The translations under genes and the position numbers were made by a program. A DNA stretch of 64,000 nt from Candidatus Melainabacteria bacterium. GTDB taxonomy: Bacteria > Cyanobacteriota > Vampirovibrionia > Obscuribacterales > Obscuribacteraceae. The notes below the pieces were generated by a model, which was given only the letters and a program-made list of their open reading frames with translations, did not search any database and had not been told where the DNA came from. Within the stretch, counting starts at the first letter, position 1. Each line of letters begins with the position of its first letter. The stretch covers positions 1 to 64,000 of the forward strand of contig PLZS01000084.1 in the NCBI GenBank assembly GCA_003153555.1, given 5' to 3'. Positions 10,493-20,272 of the stretch are shown here, piece after piece.

Positions 10493-11035
10493 GTAACTGA
10501 TCATGCTGAATCGAAGACACTGTCAGCACAGAGGAAGATTATGTAGCCACGTGAATCACACAAAAGCTACAAAATAATTCCGATTGAGCGCTGCAATCGC
10601 CTGTCGCACAGGGGAGGAAGAGCGCATGACAAGCGGATTCAAACAAATCCAAGTTCGAGCGAGATTCACGTTTAACGTTCGATTTTATATTCCATCGACA
10701 TAGACATACATCTGTCAGCATGTCGAAACGCCTTGCCTGTGAGCGTCTCATAATTGGATATATTAGTCCTCTATCCAAGAACAATGCAGTAAGCCGTATT
10801 GCAAAGTATGTGAGAGCGGGTTTATGATGTTCTCAACGAAATCAAATTAAACGGTTCAATCGACCAATTCCCAGATGCACTATATGCAGTGCGAATGAGA
10901 GATTGACCAGGTCGCGAGCGGCGGATAAATTCCTAAGCGATCATATTTGATACGACAATAAACAACAACTACAACACAAAATGATGCGATACCAGTAGTG
11001 GTGCCGCTGCCATCATCATTCGTATGGAGGTCATT
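10493..11035. other. Intergenic region, nothing identified
   Basis: A 543-base stretch between two plus-strand genes. A minus-strand open frame (10539-10784) has no ribosome site and odd, Cys-rich composition, so I do not call it. The last bases (ATGGAGGTCATT) provide the ribosome site of the TPR gene. Confidence 0.4.
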
Positions 11036-11377
11036 ATGATAACTGCTACCGAACTACTTGCCAAGGGCGAACTTCTCGAAGAAAGAGGTGATTACACCAG
11101 GGCTCGACGCATGTATGAAAAAGCGTTCTCTATCCAAGAACGTGCCGTAGGTGCAGAGGATCCTGAACTAATTCCGTATCTCTACAGTCTGGGTCTGATC
11201 CAATGCGCACTCGAAAATGAAATCGACGCGCAACGGCTTCTAACGAGACTTCTGACGATTCTGGTTCGCGAATATGGCGAATCTCATGAAGATGCCGAAG
11301 AAATCCGTGGCTTCTTGAACGAACTCAAGCCACGCAGACAAGTTCAGGCAATGACTCAAGTTGCTGAAACAGCCTAA
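11036..11377 (+). CDS. Small tetratricopeptide-repeat protein
   Basis: A 113-residue cytoplasmic protein made of TPR-like helix pairs: 'KGELLEERGDYTRARRMYEKAF' followed by a second pair with 'YLYSLGLIQCAL' and 'DAQRLLTRLLTI'. The pattern matches TPR_12-type repeats, which bind partner proteins. The ATG at 11036 is preferred over 11024 because GGAGG then sits at the right distance. A strong terminator follows at 11407-11440, so the gene forms its own unit on this side. The partner is unknown. Confidence 0.8.
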   Translation: MITATELLAKGELLEERGDYTRARRMYEKAFSIQERAVGAEDPELIPYLYSLGLIQCALENEIDAQRLLTRLLTILVREYGESHEDAEEIRGFLNELKPRRQVQAMTQVAETA

Positions 11378-11406
11378 GCTTTCCTTCCTCTCGCAAATCA
11401 CACAAC

Positions 11407-11440
11407 GAAAGGGCGCCCTTACCGGCGCCCTCTCGTTTTT
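11407..11440 (+). terminator. Rho-independent terminator after the TPR gene
   Basis: Perfect stem AGGGCGCC/GGCGCCCT (11410-11417 and 11424-11431) with a six-base loop, followed by CTCG and a run of five T. It is 30 bases after the TPR gene stop. Confidence 0.85.
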
Positions 11441-11510
11441 ACTATTCAGAATGGGTCAATTGGACAGGTTGCTAAGCAGCAGTCTCCATCCTGTCACCAT
11501 CAGGTCCGAA

Positions 11511-11798
11511 CTATGGATGGCGGCGATTGTAATCCCAAACCCAACTGGTGCCATTCCAATATCGATAACCATATCCCCGAGGTCCAGTTGCCCAACCTGA
11601 AACATGACCTCCTCTATGCACATCACGATGACCGTGCCCGCCGACGGCAGCATGGTGCGCGTGCGCCTTATGGCTGTGTCCATGAGAATGTCCGTGTCCG
11701 CCATGTCCCTTCGCCAGGGCGCCTTGGAAACAAGCGCTGGTCAAAAAAAGCACGACAATCGAAGCGGCAATCCAATGCGATATTTTTGATTTCTTCAT
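11511..11798 (-). CDS. Small exported His/Gly-rich protein
   Basis: A 95-residue protein with a signal peptide (residues 1 to about 30, ending near 'GALA-KG'). A His/Gly-rich stretch follows ('KGHGGHGHSHGHSHKAHAHH'), then an aromatic C-terminal tail with Trp/Tyr/Gly ('YRYWNGTSWVWDYN'). The His cluster suggests binding of zinc, nickel or copper outside the cytoplasm. The tail resembles short cell-surface modules. The ATG at 11798 is chosen because it begins the signal peptide; the ribosome site is weak. I know no named family. Confidence 0.65.
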   Translation of the reverse strand: MKKSKISHWIAASIVVLFLTSACFQGALAKGHGGHGHSHGHSHKAHAHHAAVGGHGHRDVHRGGHVSGWATGPRGYGYRYWNGTSWVWDYNRRHP

Positions 11799-11972
11799 GT
11801 GTTCGTAGTTGACCCCAAGCAACAATTGCATCAAACGAGTTTTGCGAAAGTATACACAGACAAAGAATTAAAACTATTATTACAGATGAACCGATTTGGA
11901 CCAAAAGTAATTGAAGAACTCAATTCACTGATAACCAAGATTAGCTTACTCGATCTGCTATTCGGGCCAAGC

Positions 11973-12863
11973 CTAAATTATTCTTGCGCGAAGCTTTGGC
12001 TGGATCTCAACAGTAAGAGGTTCACCAATTATTCGATGAGCGTGTGAAAAACTAAGGTAATACCAGCTATCGCGCAAGAACGGCCGAAGTTGCACACCAA
12101 TTGGTATGTGATTACCCAAACAATCTGTATGTTCCGGTCCAGTGCAATCGATCACCAAAGGTGCATTGTCGGGTGAGTGTCCGTATTCGCCTACCCACAT
12201 GATCACATGGCTGACCTTATCAGTTCCCTTTCTTTTGATATAGAGCAAATCACCGGTTTTCAGTTTAGCGATCAGGTCGTCATAGCCACGATCATTTAGG
12301 ATTGTCTTCGCTTCGAACGAACCCTCTCCACCTGGACCCTGCAACATGACTGTGGCGGACTGCTTTTGAATATTCGAACTGAAACGAATACCTAAACCAT
12401 AGTTGTAGACCCAAGAAGTAAAGTCGCTGCAGTCAACGCCGGTTGAATTCCTGCCAAATGCCACAGGCTTCCACGGCCAATATTTAGGGGGATTCCAATC
12501 AGGAATGTGGTGATGTTGATATGGAAGTCCCGTCAAATTGTGCGCCACAACGAGCACGCGTTGTCTTTTCCAATTTGGTGGAACATTTTCGCTTCCTGGA
12601 ATAGCTGGATAATGCCGGGGTTCAGGACCCCAAGCACCATACTTTTTGCGAATGCGTGGCGAATACCATTCCTCAAACGGAGTCGTTGATTCTAATCGTT
12701 TATTGTTTCGAGGAGACTCGCGATCAAGTGCGCACAGCTCTGCAAGGGGGACGGTGAAATTAACTTTGTAAGGCGATACGTAGACAGGTTGTGCCAAGAC
12801 GACTTCGAGGCGCGCGAAGATCAGCAGTAATAAGAGACATAGAAAACTGAGGATGTACTTCAT
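11973..12863 (-). CDS. Exported NlpC/P60-like cysteine peptidase
   Basis: A 296-residue exported protein with a signal peptide at residues 1-24. The catalytic domain fits NlpC/P60 amidases: the Cys nucleophile in 'GVDCSDFTSWVYN', the His in 'VSHVIMWVG' and a following 'IDCTG'. Such enzymes cut peptide cross-links in peptidoglycan. An N-terminal region of about 100 residues, rich in Pro, Trp and Tyr, precedes the domain. The start at 12863 is chosen from the signal peptide; the ribosome site is not obvious. It is divergent from the GT39 gene. Confidence 0.8.
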   Translation of the reverse strand: MKYILSFLCLLLLLIFARLEVVLAQPVYVSPYKVNFTVPLAELCALDRESPRNNKRLESTTPFEEWYSPRIRKKYGAWGPEPRHYPAIPGSENVPPNWKRQRVLVVAHNLTGLPYQHHHIPDWNPPKYWPWKPVAFGRNSTGVDCSDFTSWVYNYGLGIRFSSNIQKQSATVMLQGPGGEGSFEAKTILNDRGYDDLIAKLKTGDLLYIKRKGTDKVSHVIMWVGEYGHSPDNAPLVIDCTGPEHTDCLGNHIPIGVQLRPFLRDSWYYLSFSHAHRIIGEPLTVEIQPKLRARII

Positions 12864-13003
12864 TTCGGGTATCGTAGCTGAAAAATCGATACAAAGTAAC
12901 ATTTGATTTAGCGGCGCCAGTCGCATGCTTGGCACTGTTAACCAGAGCTAACGACCGGATTCTCCAGACATGCCAAGATAAGGCTCTCCATGGAGCTGGC
13001 ATC

Positions 13004-14755
13004 ATGCAAATCTTCGCTCAATCGAAGGAAAGAGCTGTAGACTCGAGTTCTTCGCGCCCTAGTTCTTCGCCAAAATCCTTGGCAGAAAAGCATTTCTTCA
13101 AATTTCTACTGGTATTGCTTCTGATTGCCGGATCGGCATATGCAAGCATTTCATACACGCGCTTCAAATTTGCCCGGTCCGAAATCGCTTACGCCGAGAT
13201 TTCCAAAGAGATGCTGGCGGCAAACAGTTTCATAGTGCCGCTGTATCACAACATCGCCTGCATCGACAAGCCGGTTTTAAACTACTGGGCAATAATTCCG
13301 TCTTTCAAACTTTTTGGTGTCAATGATTTCGCGGCTCGCATTCCTTCGCTGTTGGCTTCGCTTGCATGTCTTAGCTTGAGTGCACTTGCCATTCGTCGCA
13401 TTTGGGGCAGTGACGTGAGTTTGCTTTCGACAATGGTGTTAGCAACGTCATTTAGATATTGGGAATTCTCGACTTTATGTATGACCGATATGTTCTTGAC
13501 CTTATTCGATACAGTGACGCTTATCGCTCTGTTCATCGGTCTTAAGCAGGAGAAGAAACGGTTTGCCTATTTTGCCGTCGCAGCTGTGAGCATGGGTCTG
13601 GCAGTATTAACTAAAGGCCCGGTCGGATTGATCTTGCCGGCATTTTCCTTCTTCCTTTACATACTATTTACTCGCAACTGGAAAGTTTTGAACCTCGTTC
13701 AAATCACCATTTGCGCCGCCATCTTTTTTGCGGTAGCTGCGCCTTGGTATATCGCTGCAACAGCGGCTGTAGACACATCCGCTAACATTGGCGCCTGGTT
13801 ATGGCACCACAATGTAGAACGTTTCTTTGGCTCAGCCTACGAATTTCATAACGACCCTTTCTATATGATCGGCTCGCTGTTTAACGGATTCGTTCCCTGG
13901 TGCCTATTTCTGCCTATTGCACTCGTCGATTCGCTTGTTCGATGGGTAAAAAAGAAAGACGTTGAAGAGTCAAAAACTGAGCTCTACCTGTGGATTTGGC
14001 TAATTTTGACGACCACGTTTTTCACACTTTCTCGCGGAAAAATGAACTACTACGATCTGCCCGCATTCCCAGCCGCTGCAGGCATTGTTGGACTTCATCT
14101 CAATCACTGGATTAGAAACAAAAACGCAATTGCGATTGGTTCTGGTTGGCTATTTGCGATCGTGCTTATTGTCGGTAGTTTCGTATCGGCGGCTATTCTC
14201 CCGGCCGTTACCGCCAGCGATGACTTCTCCGCCTGGTGCGTAATGCCGATCTCGCTACTGGTGAGCGGAGGTGCAGCGACCATTGCATTGAGAAGAAAAC
14301 ACTATTTTGCTCCTTTCGCACTTTGTTGCGCTGGCATGGGAGCAGCGCTTTTAGCTTTTGCGTTTCAAATATCTCCTGCCATGGCTAAACAGGCTCCAGC
14401 GCTGGAATATATTCAAACAATCAAGCAACATCCAAATGCGAAAATTGCACTTCACAAAGAATTTGCTCCAACAGTTGACTGGTTCGACGTCACTCTTTTT
14501 AAAACTGATCGCGTTCCAACAGAGCTTACCGGCATAGATGACATGGCCGCCTTTCTGACGCAGAAAGATCCTGTCTACGTAATCGTTCCAGAAACTCAGT
14601 TCAACAGCCTACCTCTGTCCGTGCGTGAGAAGGTAACTGTCCTGCAAAACCGACCTTACATGAGCGAGAAAATTGACGTGCGTTTCCTGTTGAAACGCAA
14701 ACAGAACTTGACCGGGAAAGTGCATCTGTTGCTTGTGTCGAATACACCACGCTGA
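13004..14755 (+). CDS. GT39-family glycosyltransferase (ArnT/PMT-like), paralogue 1
   Basis: Integral membrane enzyme of 583 residues that should move a sugar from a polyprenyl-phosphate carrier to lipid, glycan or protein on the outer face of the membrane. It has about a dozen membrane helices, the 'DKPVLNYW' motif and 'KLFGVNDFAARIPS', typical of ArnT-like proteins. In the first periplasmic loop the usual 'DEA.YAEI.REML' reads 'SEIAYAEISKEML', so the Asp considered important in ArnT and PMT enzymes is Ser here. The ATG at 13004 is preferred, with GGAG nine bases upstream. A soluble C-terminal domain of about 110 residues follows the helices. Confidence 0.88.
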   Translation: MQIFAQSKERAVDSSSSRPSSSPKSLAEKHFFKFLLVLLLIAGSAYASISYTRFKFARSEIAYAEISKEMLAANSFIVPLYHNIACIDKPVLNYWAIIPSFKLFGVNDFAARIPSLLASLACLSLSALAIRRIWGSDVSLLSTMVLATSFRYWEFSTLCMTDMFLTLFDTVTLIALFIGLKQEKKRFAYFAVAAVSMGLAVLTKGPVGLILPAFSFFLYILFTRNWKVLNLVQITICAAIFFAVAAPWYIAATAAVDTSANIGAWLWHHNVERFFGSAYEFHNDPFYMIGSLFNGFVPWCLFLPIALVDSLVRWVKKKDVEESKTELYLWIWLILTTTFFTLSRGKMNYYDLPAFPAAAGIVGLHLNHWIRNKNAIAIGSGWLFAIVLIVGSFVSAAILPAVTASDDFSAWCVMPISLLVSGGAATIALRRKHYFAPFALCCAGMGAALLAFAFQISPAMAKQAPALEYIQTIKQHPNAKIALHKEFAPTVDWFDVTLFKTDRVPTELTGIDDMAAFLTQKDPVYVIVPETQFNSLPLSVREKVTVLQNRPYMSEKIDVRFLLKRKQNLTGKVHLLLVSNTPR

Positions 14756-14786
14756 CCTGAGGCACGACGCACGTTAGCGCCGGGCA

Positions 14787-15911
14787 ATGCAACTGGGAAG
14801 AAGTCTCACGGTGACAAACAGCCCAATCAATGGACTTGATCTATGCGAGTCGTTCTATCGTAAGGCGATCGAGCCGATATTAGCGTCTGATTTTCCTGGC
14901 TTAAACTACAGCGCCGCCTTACTTGGCGACGGTTCTGAAATTCTCGGATTTGATACAGAGATGTCTCGAGACCATGATTGGGGACCGCGCGGGATGCTGT
15001 TCTTGCGGCAATCCGATTACACCAAATATGCGGAAGCTATCAAAATTGCCTTAAGTGAAAAACTGCCGAAAAGCTTTCTCGGTTACCCAACTGGGTTTTC
15101 CGAACCTGATCCAAACGACAATGGCACTCAGCAACTGGAACTTTCGGAAACAGGCACCGTGAACCATCTGGTCGAAATCCTGACACCAGAAAAGTTCTTC
15201 TTTCACCACATCCGATTCGAGACTGACAAAGATATTGAACCTGCAGATTGGCTGACTTTTTCAGAACAGAAATTAGCTACCATAGCAGCTGGGCGAATAT
15301 TTGATGATCAGATTGAATTGCAGACAATTCGTAGTCGATTCACGTACTATCCGCATGAGGTGTGGCTATATCTTCTTGCATCAGGGTGGACGCGTATCGA
15401 GCAAGAGGAGCACCTGATGGGGCGTGCCGGATACGTCGACGACGAGATTGGTTCAGCGATTATAGCGGCGAGACTTGTTCGCGATTTGATCAGACTCTGT
15501 TTTCTAATGGAAAAGCGCTATGCACCTTATCCAAAATGGTACGGCACTGCTTTTTCGAAACTGAAGGCAGCTCCTAGTCTAGAGCCAATTCTTCGTCAAG
15601 TGCTGATCGCAAGCAATTGGAAAGAGCGCCAGGAGCATCTTTCGAAGGCTTACGAATACGTTGCTACTCTCCATAATAATCTTGGTATCACGGCGAGTAT
15701 GCGAACAACGGTTCGCCAATTTCACGACCGTCCGTTTTTAGTGATCAGTATGGGCGACTTTTCGAAAGCAATATTGGCCCAGATCAGCGATCCGACCGTC
15801 CGTGAAATCGCGCTCAAACGCCCGATTGGAAGTATCGATCAATTCAGTGACAGCACGGATCTATTGTCTGATGCGTCCTGGCGACCGACGTTGCGGATGT
15901 TATATAGATAG
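14787..15911 (+). CDS. DUF4037 protein (nucleotidyltransferase-like)
   Basis: A 374-residue soluble protein matching DUF4037. The opening 'LCESFYRKAIEPIL.SDFPGL' and the motif 'GDGSEILGFDTEMSRDHDWGPR' are characteristic; the G-S plus paired Asp pattern is that of the nucleotidyltransferase fold. The second half is helical. Substrate and product are unknown. It starts 31 bases after the GT39 gene and is probably co-transcribed. A GTG at 14812 is an alternative start. Confidence 0.8.
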   Translation: MQLGRSLTVTNSPINGLDLCESFYRKAIEPILASDFPGLNYSAALLGDGSEILGFDTEMSRDHDWGPRGMLFLRQSDYTKYAEAIKIALSEKLPKSFLGYPTGFSEPDPNDNGTQQLELSETGTVNHLVEILTPEKFFFHHIRFETDKDIEPADWLTFSEQKLATIAAGRIFDDQIELQTIRSRFTYYPHEVWLYLLASGWTRIEQEEHLMGRAGYVDDEIGSAIIAARLVRDLIRLCFLMEKRYAPYPKWYGTAFSKLKAAPSLEPILRQVLIASNWKERQEHLSKAYEYVATLHNNLGITASMRTTVRQFHDRPFLVISMGDFSKAILAQISDPTVREIALKRPIGSIDQFSDSTDLLSDASWRPTLRMLYR

Positions 15912-16070
15912 TCGCCTAGGTTGAAATCCCATCCGTCTTTCCACGGAGAATTTTTTGGGGGGGGACACTATCCCTTCGGTTCGTGTCCAAAACGAATGTT
16001 AAGCAAAAAAGGCAGACTTTACCGAGGCTGGAAAGACATAAATGACATTGCTTTTGGGGATCCCTGAAAT

Positions 16071-16114
16071 CTGGAAACCCTGATGTAATATTGCTTAATC
16101 TGATATCGGAGATC
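16071..16114 (+). repeat. Conserved AT-rich element, copy A
   Basis: The sequence GGAAACCCTGATGTAATATT and the following GCTTAATCTGATATCGG recur in inverted orientation at 24198-24237 with only a few substitutions over about 40 bases. This copy lies between the DUF4037 gene and a convergent GT39 gene. Confidence 0.6.
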
Positions 16115-16162
16115 ACATTTTGAAGAGGTTACCGAGGTTTTAATGTTCAACTTTTTCGACTT

Positions 16163-17908
16163 CTATCGCCGCCGCGCCGAGTTCTGTAACTCTGCAATCG
16201 TCGGATAATGATATTGAGGAAGCAAGCCGTTCCACTCGATCGTATCTTCTTTGAGAGCGTCCTTGCCAATGGCGAAAATCCAGTATTTCCCGGAATAACC
16301 AACTACTCGTGGCGATCGATTAGTCCAACAAAGTAGACTTAGCACTTCCTCTGGAATCAGGATCCAGCGCTTTCCAGGCTCGTCTGAATAGGCTTGTAAA
16401 TCTTCCTGGTTTTTGAGAAGTGGAACTTTCTCTTTGTACCGAAAAATTGCAGAAGGAAATTCGAATTGAACAGCAGCAAGATGAGCATTGTTCTTCAGGG
16501 AGTATCGAACGACGCTGTCTAGGTTGGCCTGATACTTATCGTGATGTAGACCGAAGAGCAAAGGTAGGAAGATGCCGCATCCTAACATGGTCGCACCGTA
16601 AACAGTGCTGAGCGCCAGACAAGGTTTATTCGTGCTTGTCTGGATCAGCGCGATCAAAGCGACCACTAGAACTCCTGAAGCCGAATATCCAAATATAGTC
16701 ATGAACCCTGGTCCAACACTGAGGAAGTGCACCAAAAGTGGTGTCGCAGCGCAGAGAAGCAGTAAAGCAACCGCAGCGAGGAGAAAAGGCTTCGTTTTTT
16801 TGAGCCTGAGCAGTTCATCCAAGTAGACACCAGCGACGATCGCCAGCGCCGGAAAGATTGGAACAATATATGTTTGCAGCTTTGTCGGAATGGCGCTAAA
16901 GAACAAAAATCCTAGCAAAGCCCAACAAATGCAAAAGAAAACGAGGTGTTGCCTTGGAGTAGCGAGATGCGACCGCCGTTTGAAATATTTGAGCAAAAAC
17001 GATCCCGATCCGAGTGCGCAAAGAGACCAAGGGAAGAATCCGCCGATAACAACTGGGATGTACCACCAGAAAGGATTCACGTGATTGACCACTCCGACCA
17101 TTCGTCCCAAATTTTGACGCAAAAAAAATGCGTTTGTGAATTCGCCGTGCGTTGCGATGTGAGCCCAAACATAATAGGGCACAGTCAACACAAGCAAGAA
17201 AGCGATTGCCAGAAGGGGATTCATGGAGAGTATCGAAGAAACTATCTTGCGCGGATTGGTAAGCAAAAAGTATCCAACTGTGATCAAACCGATTAGAACA
17301 AGGGCCAGCGGACCTTTGCACAATGCCGCCAGTGCTAGAGCAAAATAGCCCAACCACAAAAATTCAGGCTGTTGCTTCGCGATAAAAATAGCTAGCGACA
17401 AAAGCGATATTGTCAGAAAAAGTGCCAGCGGTTCATCAATTAGTGCAACGTGACCGACGATTAGAAATAGTGGCGACGCAGCCAGAGTCATAGCCGAAAG
17501 GAACGCCTGACGCCGACTCAATATTTGTCGACTCAGTAAAAATGTGCACAGAACGAGCAAAATTCCGCTCAACGCCGAAGGAAATCTGCCGGCAAATTCG
17601 TTGATTCCGAAAGTTTTATAGCTTTGAACGATGAACCAGAACGCCAGCGCAGGCTTGTCTAGCCATGGTTCATAATTCAGCAGCGGCACAGTCAGTTGGT
17701 TGGTCTGCAACATCTCGCGCGCGGATTCGATAAAGAAGCTGTCAGTTGGATCGAACATCCCGGCAGCGCCAAGAAAGGGCAAGAACAAGAGTGACGCGAT
17801 AACAGCCAGCAACAGCAGCAGTTGGGCATCCTTTTTGTCAAAACGTTTGTTCGCTTTTACGTTGTCTGTCATCGCCATGCCATCAGGAATGGTTCCAGCC
17901 AAAGCCAT
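16163..17908 (-). CDS. GT39-family glycosyltransferase (ArnT/PMT-like), paralogue 2
   Basis: Membrane transferase of 581 residues, same family as the proteins at 13004 and 21348. Visible: 'LDKPALAFWFIVQSYKTFGINEFAGRFPS', multiple membrane helices, and a short C-terminal soluble part. The first-loop motif reads 'DPTDSFFIESAREML'; aligned to the canonical P-D-E-A it has T-D in place of D-E, so the acidic residue is shifted by one. The ATG at 17908 lies one base after the asparagine synthase stop, with GGAG inside that gene, so the two form an operon. Acceptor and sugar unknown. Confidence 0.88.
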   Translation of the reverse strand: MALAGTIPDGMAMTDNVKANKRFDKKDAQLLLLLAVIASLLFLPFLGAAGMFDPTDSFFIESAREMLQTNQLTVPLLNYEPWLDKPALAFWFIVQSYKTFGINEFAGRFPSALSGILLVLCTFLLSRQILSRRQAFLSAMTLAASPLFLIVGHVALIDEPLALFLTISLLSLAIFIAKQQPEFLWLGYFALALAALCKGPLALVLIGLITVGYFLLTNPRKIVSSILSMNPLLAIAFLLVLTVPYYVWAHIATHGEFTNAFFLRQNLGRMVGVVNHVNPFWWYIPVVIGGFFPWSLCALGSGSFLLKYFKRRSHLATPRQHLVFFCICWALLGFLFFSAIPTKLQTYIVPIFPALAIVAGVYLDELLRLKKTKPFLLAAVALLLLCAATPLLVHFLSVGPGFMTIFGYSASGVLVVALIALIQTSTNKPCLALSTVYGATMLGCGIFLPLLFGLHHDKYQANLDSVVRYSLKNNAHLAAVQFEFPSAIFRYKEKVPLLKNQEDLQAYSDEPGKRWILIPEEVLSLLCWTNRSPRVVGYSGKYWIFAIGKDALKEDTIEWNGLLPQYHYPTIAELQNSARRR

Positions 17909-17909
17909 A

Positions 17910-19838
17910 CTAGACTCCGAATTTTTCTATGAAGAATTTGGAGTACCACCATTGGAACATCAGCAGAGTCCACAATTCTTTGCGTCGATCCTTGAGTCCA
18001 CGTTCATGCTCGGTGCGCAATTGATTGATATATGGCCACTGAAAGATACCTTGTTTGTCGATAAACGATTGAGAGAGGAATTCATCAAGAAGCGGCTTGA
18101 AATCGTTGTTCAGCCACTTCGCAACCGGAATACCGAAGCCCTTTTTAGGACGATTAATGGTACGTGATGGCAGATATGGTGCCACGGCCTTCTTCAATAA
18201 ATATTTCGTGGTGGTGCCTCGAACTTTGTAATTTGAAGGCAAGGACAAGGCAAACTCGACAAGTGGATAGGCTAAAAATGGCAGTCTTACTTCAAGGGAA
18301 GCAGCCATTGATGCCCGATCCGACTTGACCAAGAGATCGTCAGGCAGGTAAGTGCCTAAATCCAAACGCATGATCGAATCGAGCAAATCACTCTTTCTTC
18401 TTACCGACCCAAAAGAACGAACTTCCAAATTATTGAGAAGATCTTCTTCCGTTTCCCACATCGCGGTTCCCGCGGCCGAAGCTCTAATTTCCGCGTTAAT
18501 TAACTGAGCATGATCCTTGACCGGGAAAGCTCCCATCCATTGCAGATGGCGACTGCGAGGGGAATCGGATGCAGCAGAAATGAAGCGCTTAACTTTGTAA
18601 TCAAAACTCAGATTATTGTGTGAAACAGGCAAACTGTTGATCGTCGGCTCCAAAACATGCTGACGCAAAACTGCAGGCAAAGTATTCCAAATGCCTGCCA
18701 ATCTGTGAGCCTGGTAAGTTGGATAACCTCCAAACAACTCATCACCGCCCTCACCGGCCAGAGCGACGGTAACTGAACGTTTCGTCATCTTCGACAGGTA
18801 AAACGTCGGAATAATCGACGCGTCTGCCATCGGCTCGTCCAATACTTCCCACAACTCTTGCATAGTCTGAAGCGCTAATTCAGGCTGGAAAGTGATCACT
18901 TCGTGCTCGGTGCCGAGGTAAGTCGCCACCGCCTGCGCGTGCTCACTCTCATCAAACGATGCGTCGGCAAAACCGACAGAGAAGGTACGCAGAGGTTTGC
19001 TGGAATGGCGCGCCGCCAGAGCCGCAATAGTGGACGAATCAACGCCGCCAGATAGAAAAATTCCCAACGGTACGTCTGATATCAATCGTCTCTTAACTGA
19101 ATCATCCAAGAGAGTGATCAGCTTGTCTTTCGCATCACCCTCAGATAGCGTGGTGATGCTGATTTCCGGCTGCCAATAGGGCGCGATTTTGACCTCTCCA
19201 TGCTCAACGAGCATGAAGTGTCCCGGCATTAATTTATGAATCCCTTTAAATATTGAGTTGGGTGCGGGCACATATTCCAACGCTAAATACTTCTGCAAGG
19301 CGATTGGCTCAAGTTCTCGCTTGGACTTGGGGTGAGTGAGAATTCCTTTCAATTCAGAAGCAAATAACAGCTGTCCGTCAAAAATGCCCCAATGCAGAGG
19401 CTTTTCACCCATGCGATCGCGTGCGAGAAATAAGCGATCCTTTGTCGTATCCCAAATCGCAAAGGAAAACATACCTTCCAGAAAGTTGAGACAGTCAACT
19501 CCATATTCTTCGTATAGATGAACGATAGTTTCTGTGTCACTTTGTGTCGCGAGCTTGTGTCCTCGCTCAAGCAAGTGTTTCTGATTATCCTGATAGTTGT
19601 AGATTTCACCGTTGAAAACAATCCAAATGGTTTTGTCTTCATTTGGGATAGGTTGCTGCCCGCTCACCAGATCGATAATCGCAAGGCGCGTCATGCCCAG
19701 GGCTGCCGGACCGACAATCATCATTCCTTCTTCATCAGGACCACGATGTGTGATGCTTTTACACATCGACTTGATAAGACTTTGGTCTGGATCGAGGGCA
19801 CTGCCGTTAAGATTTAGGTAACCGACTATTCCGCACAC
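17910..19838 (-). CDS. asnB: Asparagine synthase (glutamine-hydrolysing)
   Basis: A 642-residue two-domain enzyme that makes asparagine, or amidates another carboxylate, using glutamine and ATP. Domain one is a class II glutamine amidotransferase with the essential Cys2 ('MCGIVGYL') and 'THRGPDEEG'. Domain two is the ATP-pyrophosphatase synthase with 'SGGVDSSTIAAL'. The start codon is GTG, fixed by the need for Cys at position 2 and by GAGGA seven bases upstream. It is followed at once by a GT39 gene. Members of this family in polysaccharide loci often amidate glycan or peptide substrates, so a role in envelope glycan modification is possible. Confidence 0.95.
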   Translation of the reverse strand: MCGIVGYLNLNGSALDPDQSLIKSMCKSITHRGPDEEGMMIVGPAALGMTRLAIIDLVSGQQPIPNEDKTIWIVFNGEIYNYQDNQKHLLERGHKLATQSDTETIVHLYEEYGVDCLNFLEGMFSFAIWDTTKDRLFLARDRMGEKPLHWGIFDGQLLFASELKGILTHPKSKRELEPIALQKYLALEYVPAPNSIFKGIHKLMPGHFMLVEHGEVKIAPYWQPEISITTLSEGDAKDKLITLLDDSVKRRLISDVPLGIFLSGGVDSSTIAALAARHSSKPLRTFSVGFADASFDESEHAQAVATYLGTEHEVITFQPELALQTMQELWEVLDEPMADASIIPTFYLSKMTKRSVTVALAGEGGDELFGGYPTYQAHRLAGIWNTLPAVLRQHVLEPTINSLPVSHNNLSFDYKVKRFISAASDSPRSRHLQWMGAFPVKDHAQLINAEIRASAAGTAMWETEEDLLNNLEVRSFGSVRRKSDLLDSIMRLDLGTYLPDDLLVKSDRASMAASLEVRLPFLAYPLVEFALSLPSNYKVRGTTTKYLLKKAVAPYLPSRTINRPKKGFGIPVAKWLNNDFKPLLDEFLSQSFIDKQGIFQWPYINQLRTEHERGLKDRRKELWTLLMFQWWYSKFFIEKFGV

Positions 19839-20272
19839 AGGCTCGTCCTCAGACTTATGAACAATGCCTAATTTACACAGAGTGTGTCCCAGACGACTGA
19901 GGCCATTGTTCAGAGTTTGCTCCGCTAATAACTTATCAGCTAATCAGCTGCAGCATCAATTCTGTTTTGTTTAAATGCACAATCGGTAAGGAAGCGGCTT
20001 ATAACCAATTCAGAGAGTGCTCCCAGATGGCTTTTTACCGCTCAGCTGCCTGAAAGCGGAGATTCTACGATTAAGTTTCTCTCTGTGAAATCACAAGTCT
20101 CAGCTCTCTGCCTGATATTGAGGCACAACTTAAAAAGCATTCACCAACCTTGCGGGTAATTCATGACTACTCCGAGGTAGACTAGGCACGTGCTTTAAGA
20201 CGATTTTGGGTACAATCGCGAATTGCCATCACATTTGGTGAACAAGTTCCTCTCGGAGAACAGCTCGGAAAT
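19839..20272. other. Divergent intergenic region
   Basis: This 434-base stretch separates asnB (minus) from the GT2 gene (plus). A TACAAT at 20211-20216 could be a -10 box for the GT2 gene, without a clear -35. I see no gene or RNA structure in it. Confidence 0.35.

Noticed and set aside
10539-10784. 81-residue minus-strand frame
   Set aside because: No ribosome site, non-ATG start and unusual Cys/Leu/Arg composition.
11799-12047. 82-residue plus-strand frame overlapping two minus-strand genes
   Set aside because: No ribosome site and overlaps the 3' end of the peptidase gene; partly protein-like but unsupported.
15916-16116. 66-residue minus-strand frame between convergent genes
   Set aside because: It covers the conserved 40-base element and a long G run, with no ribosome site.
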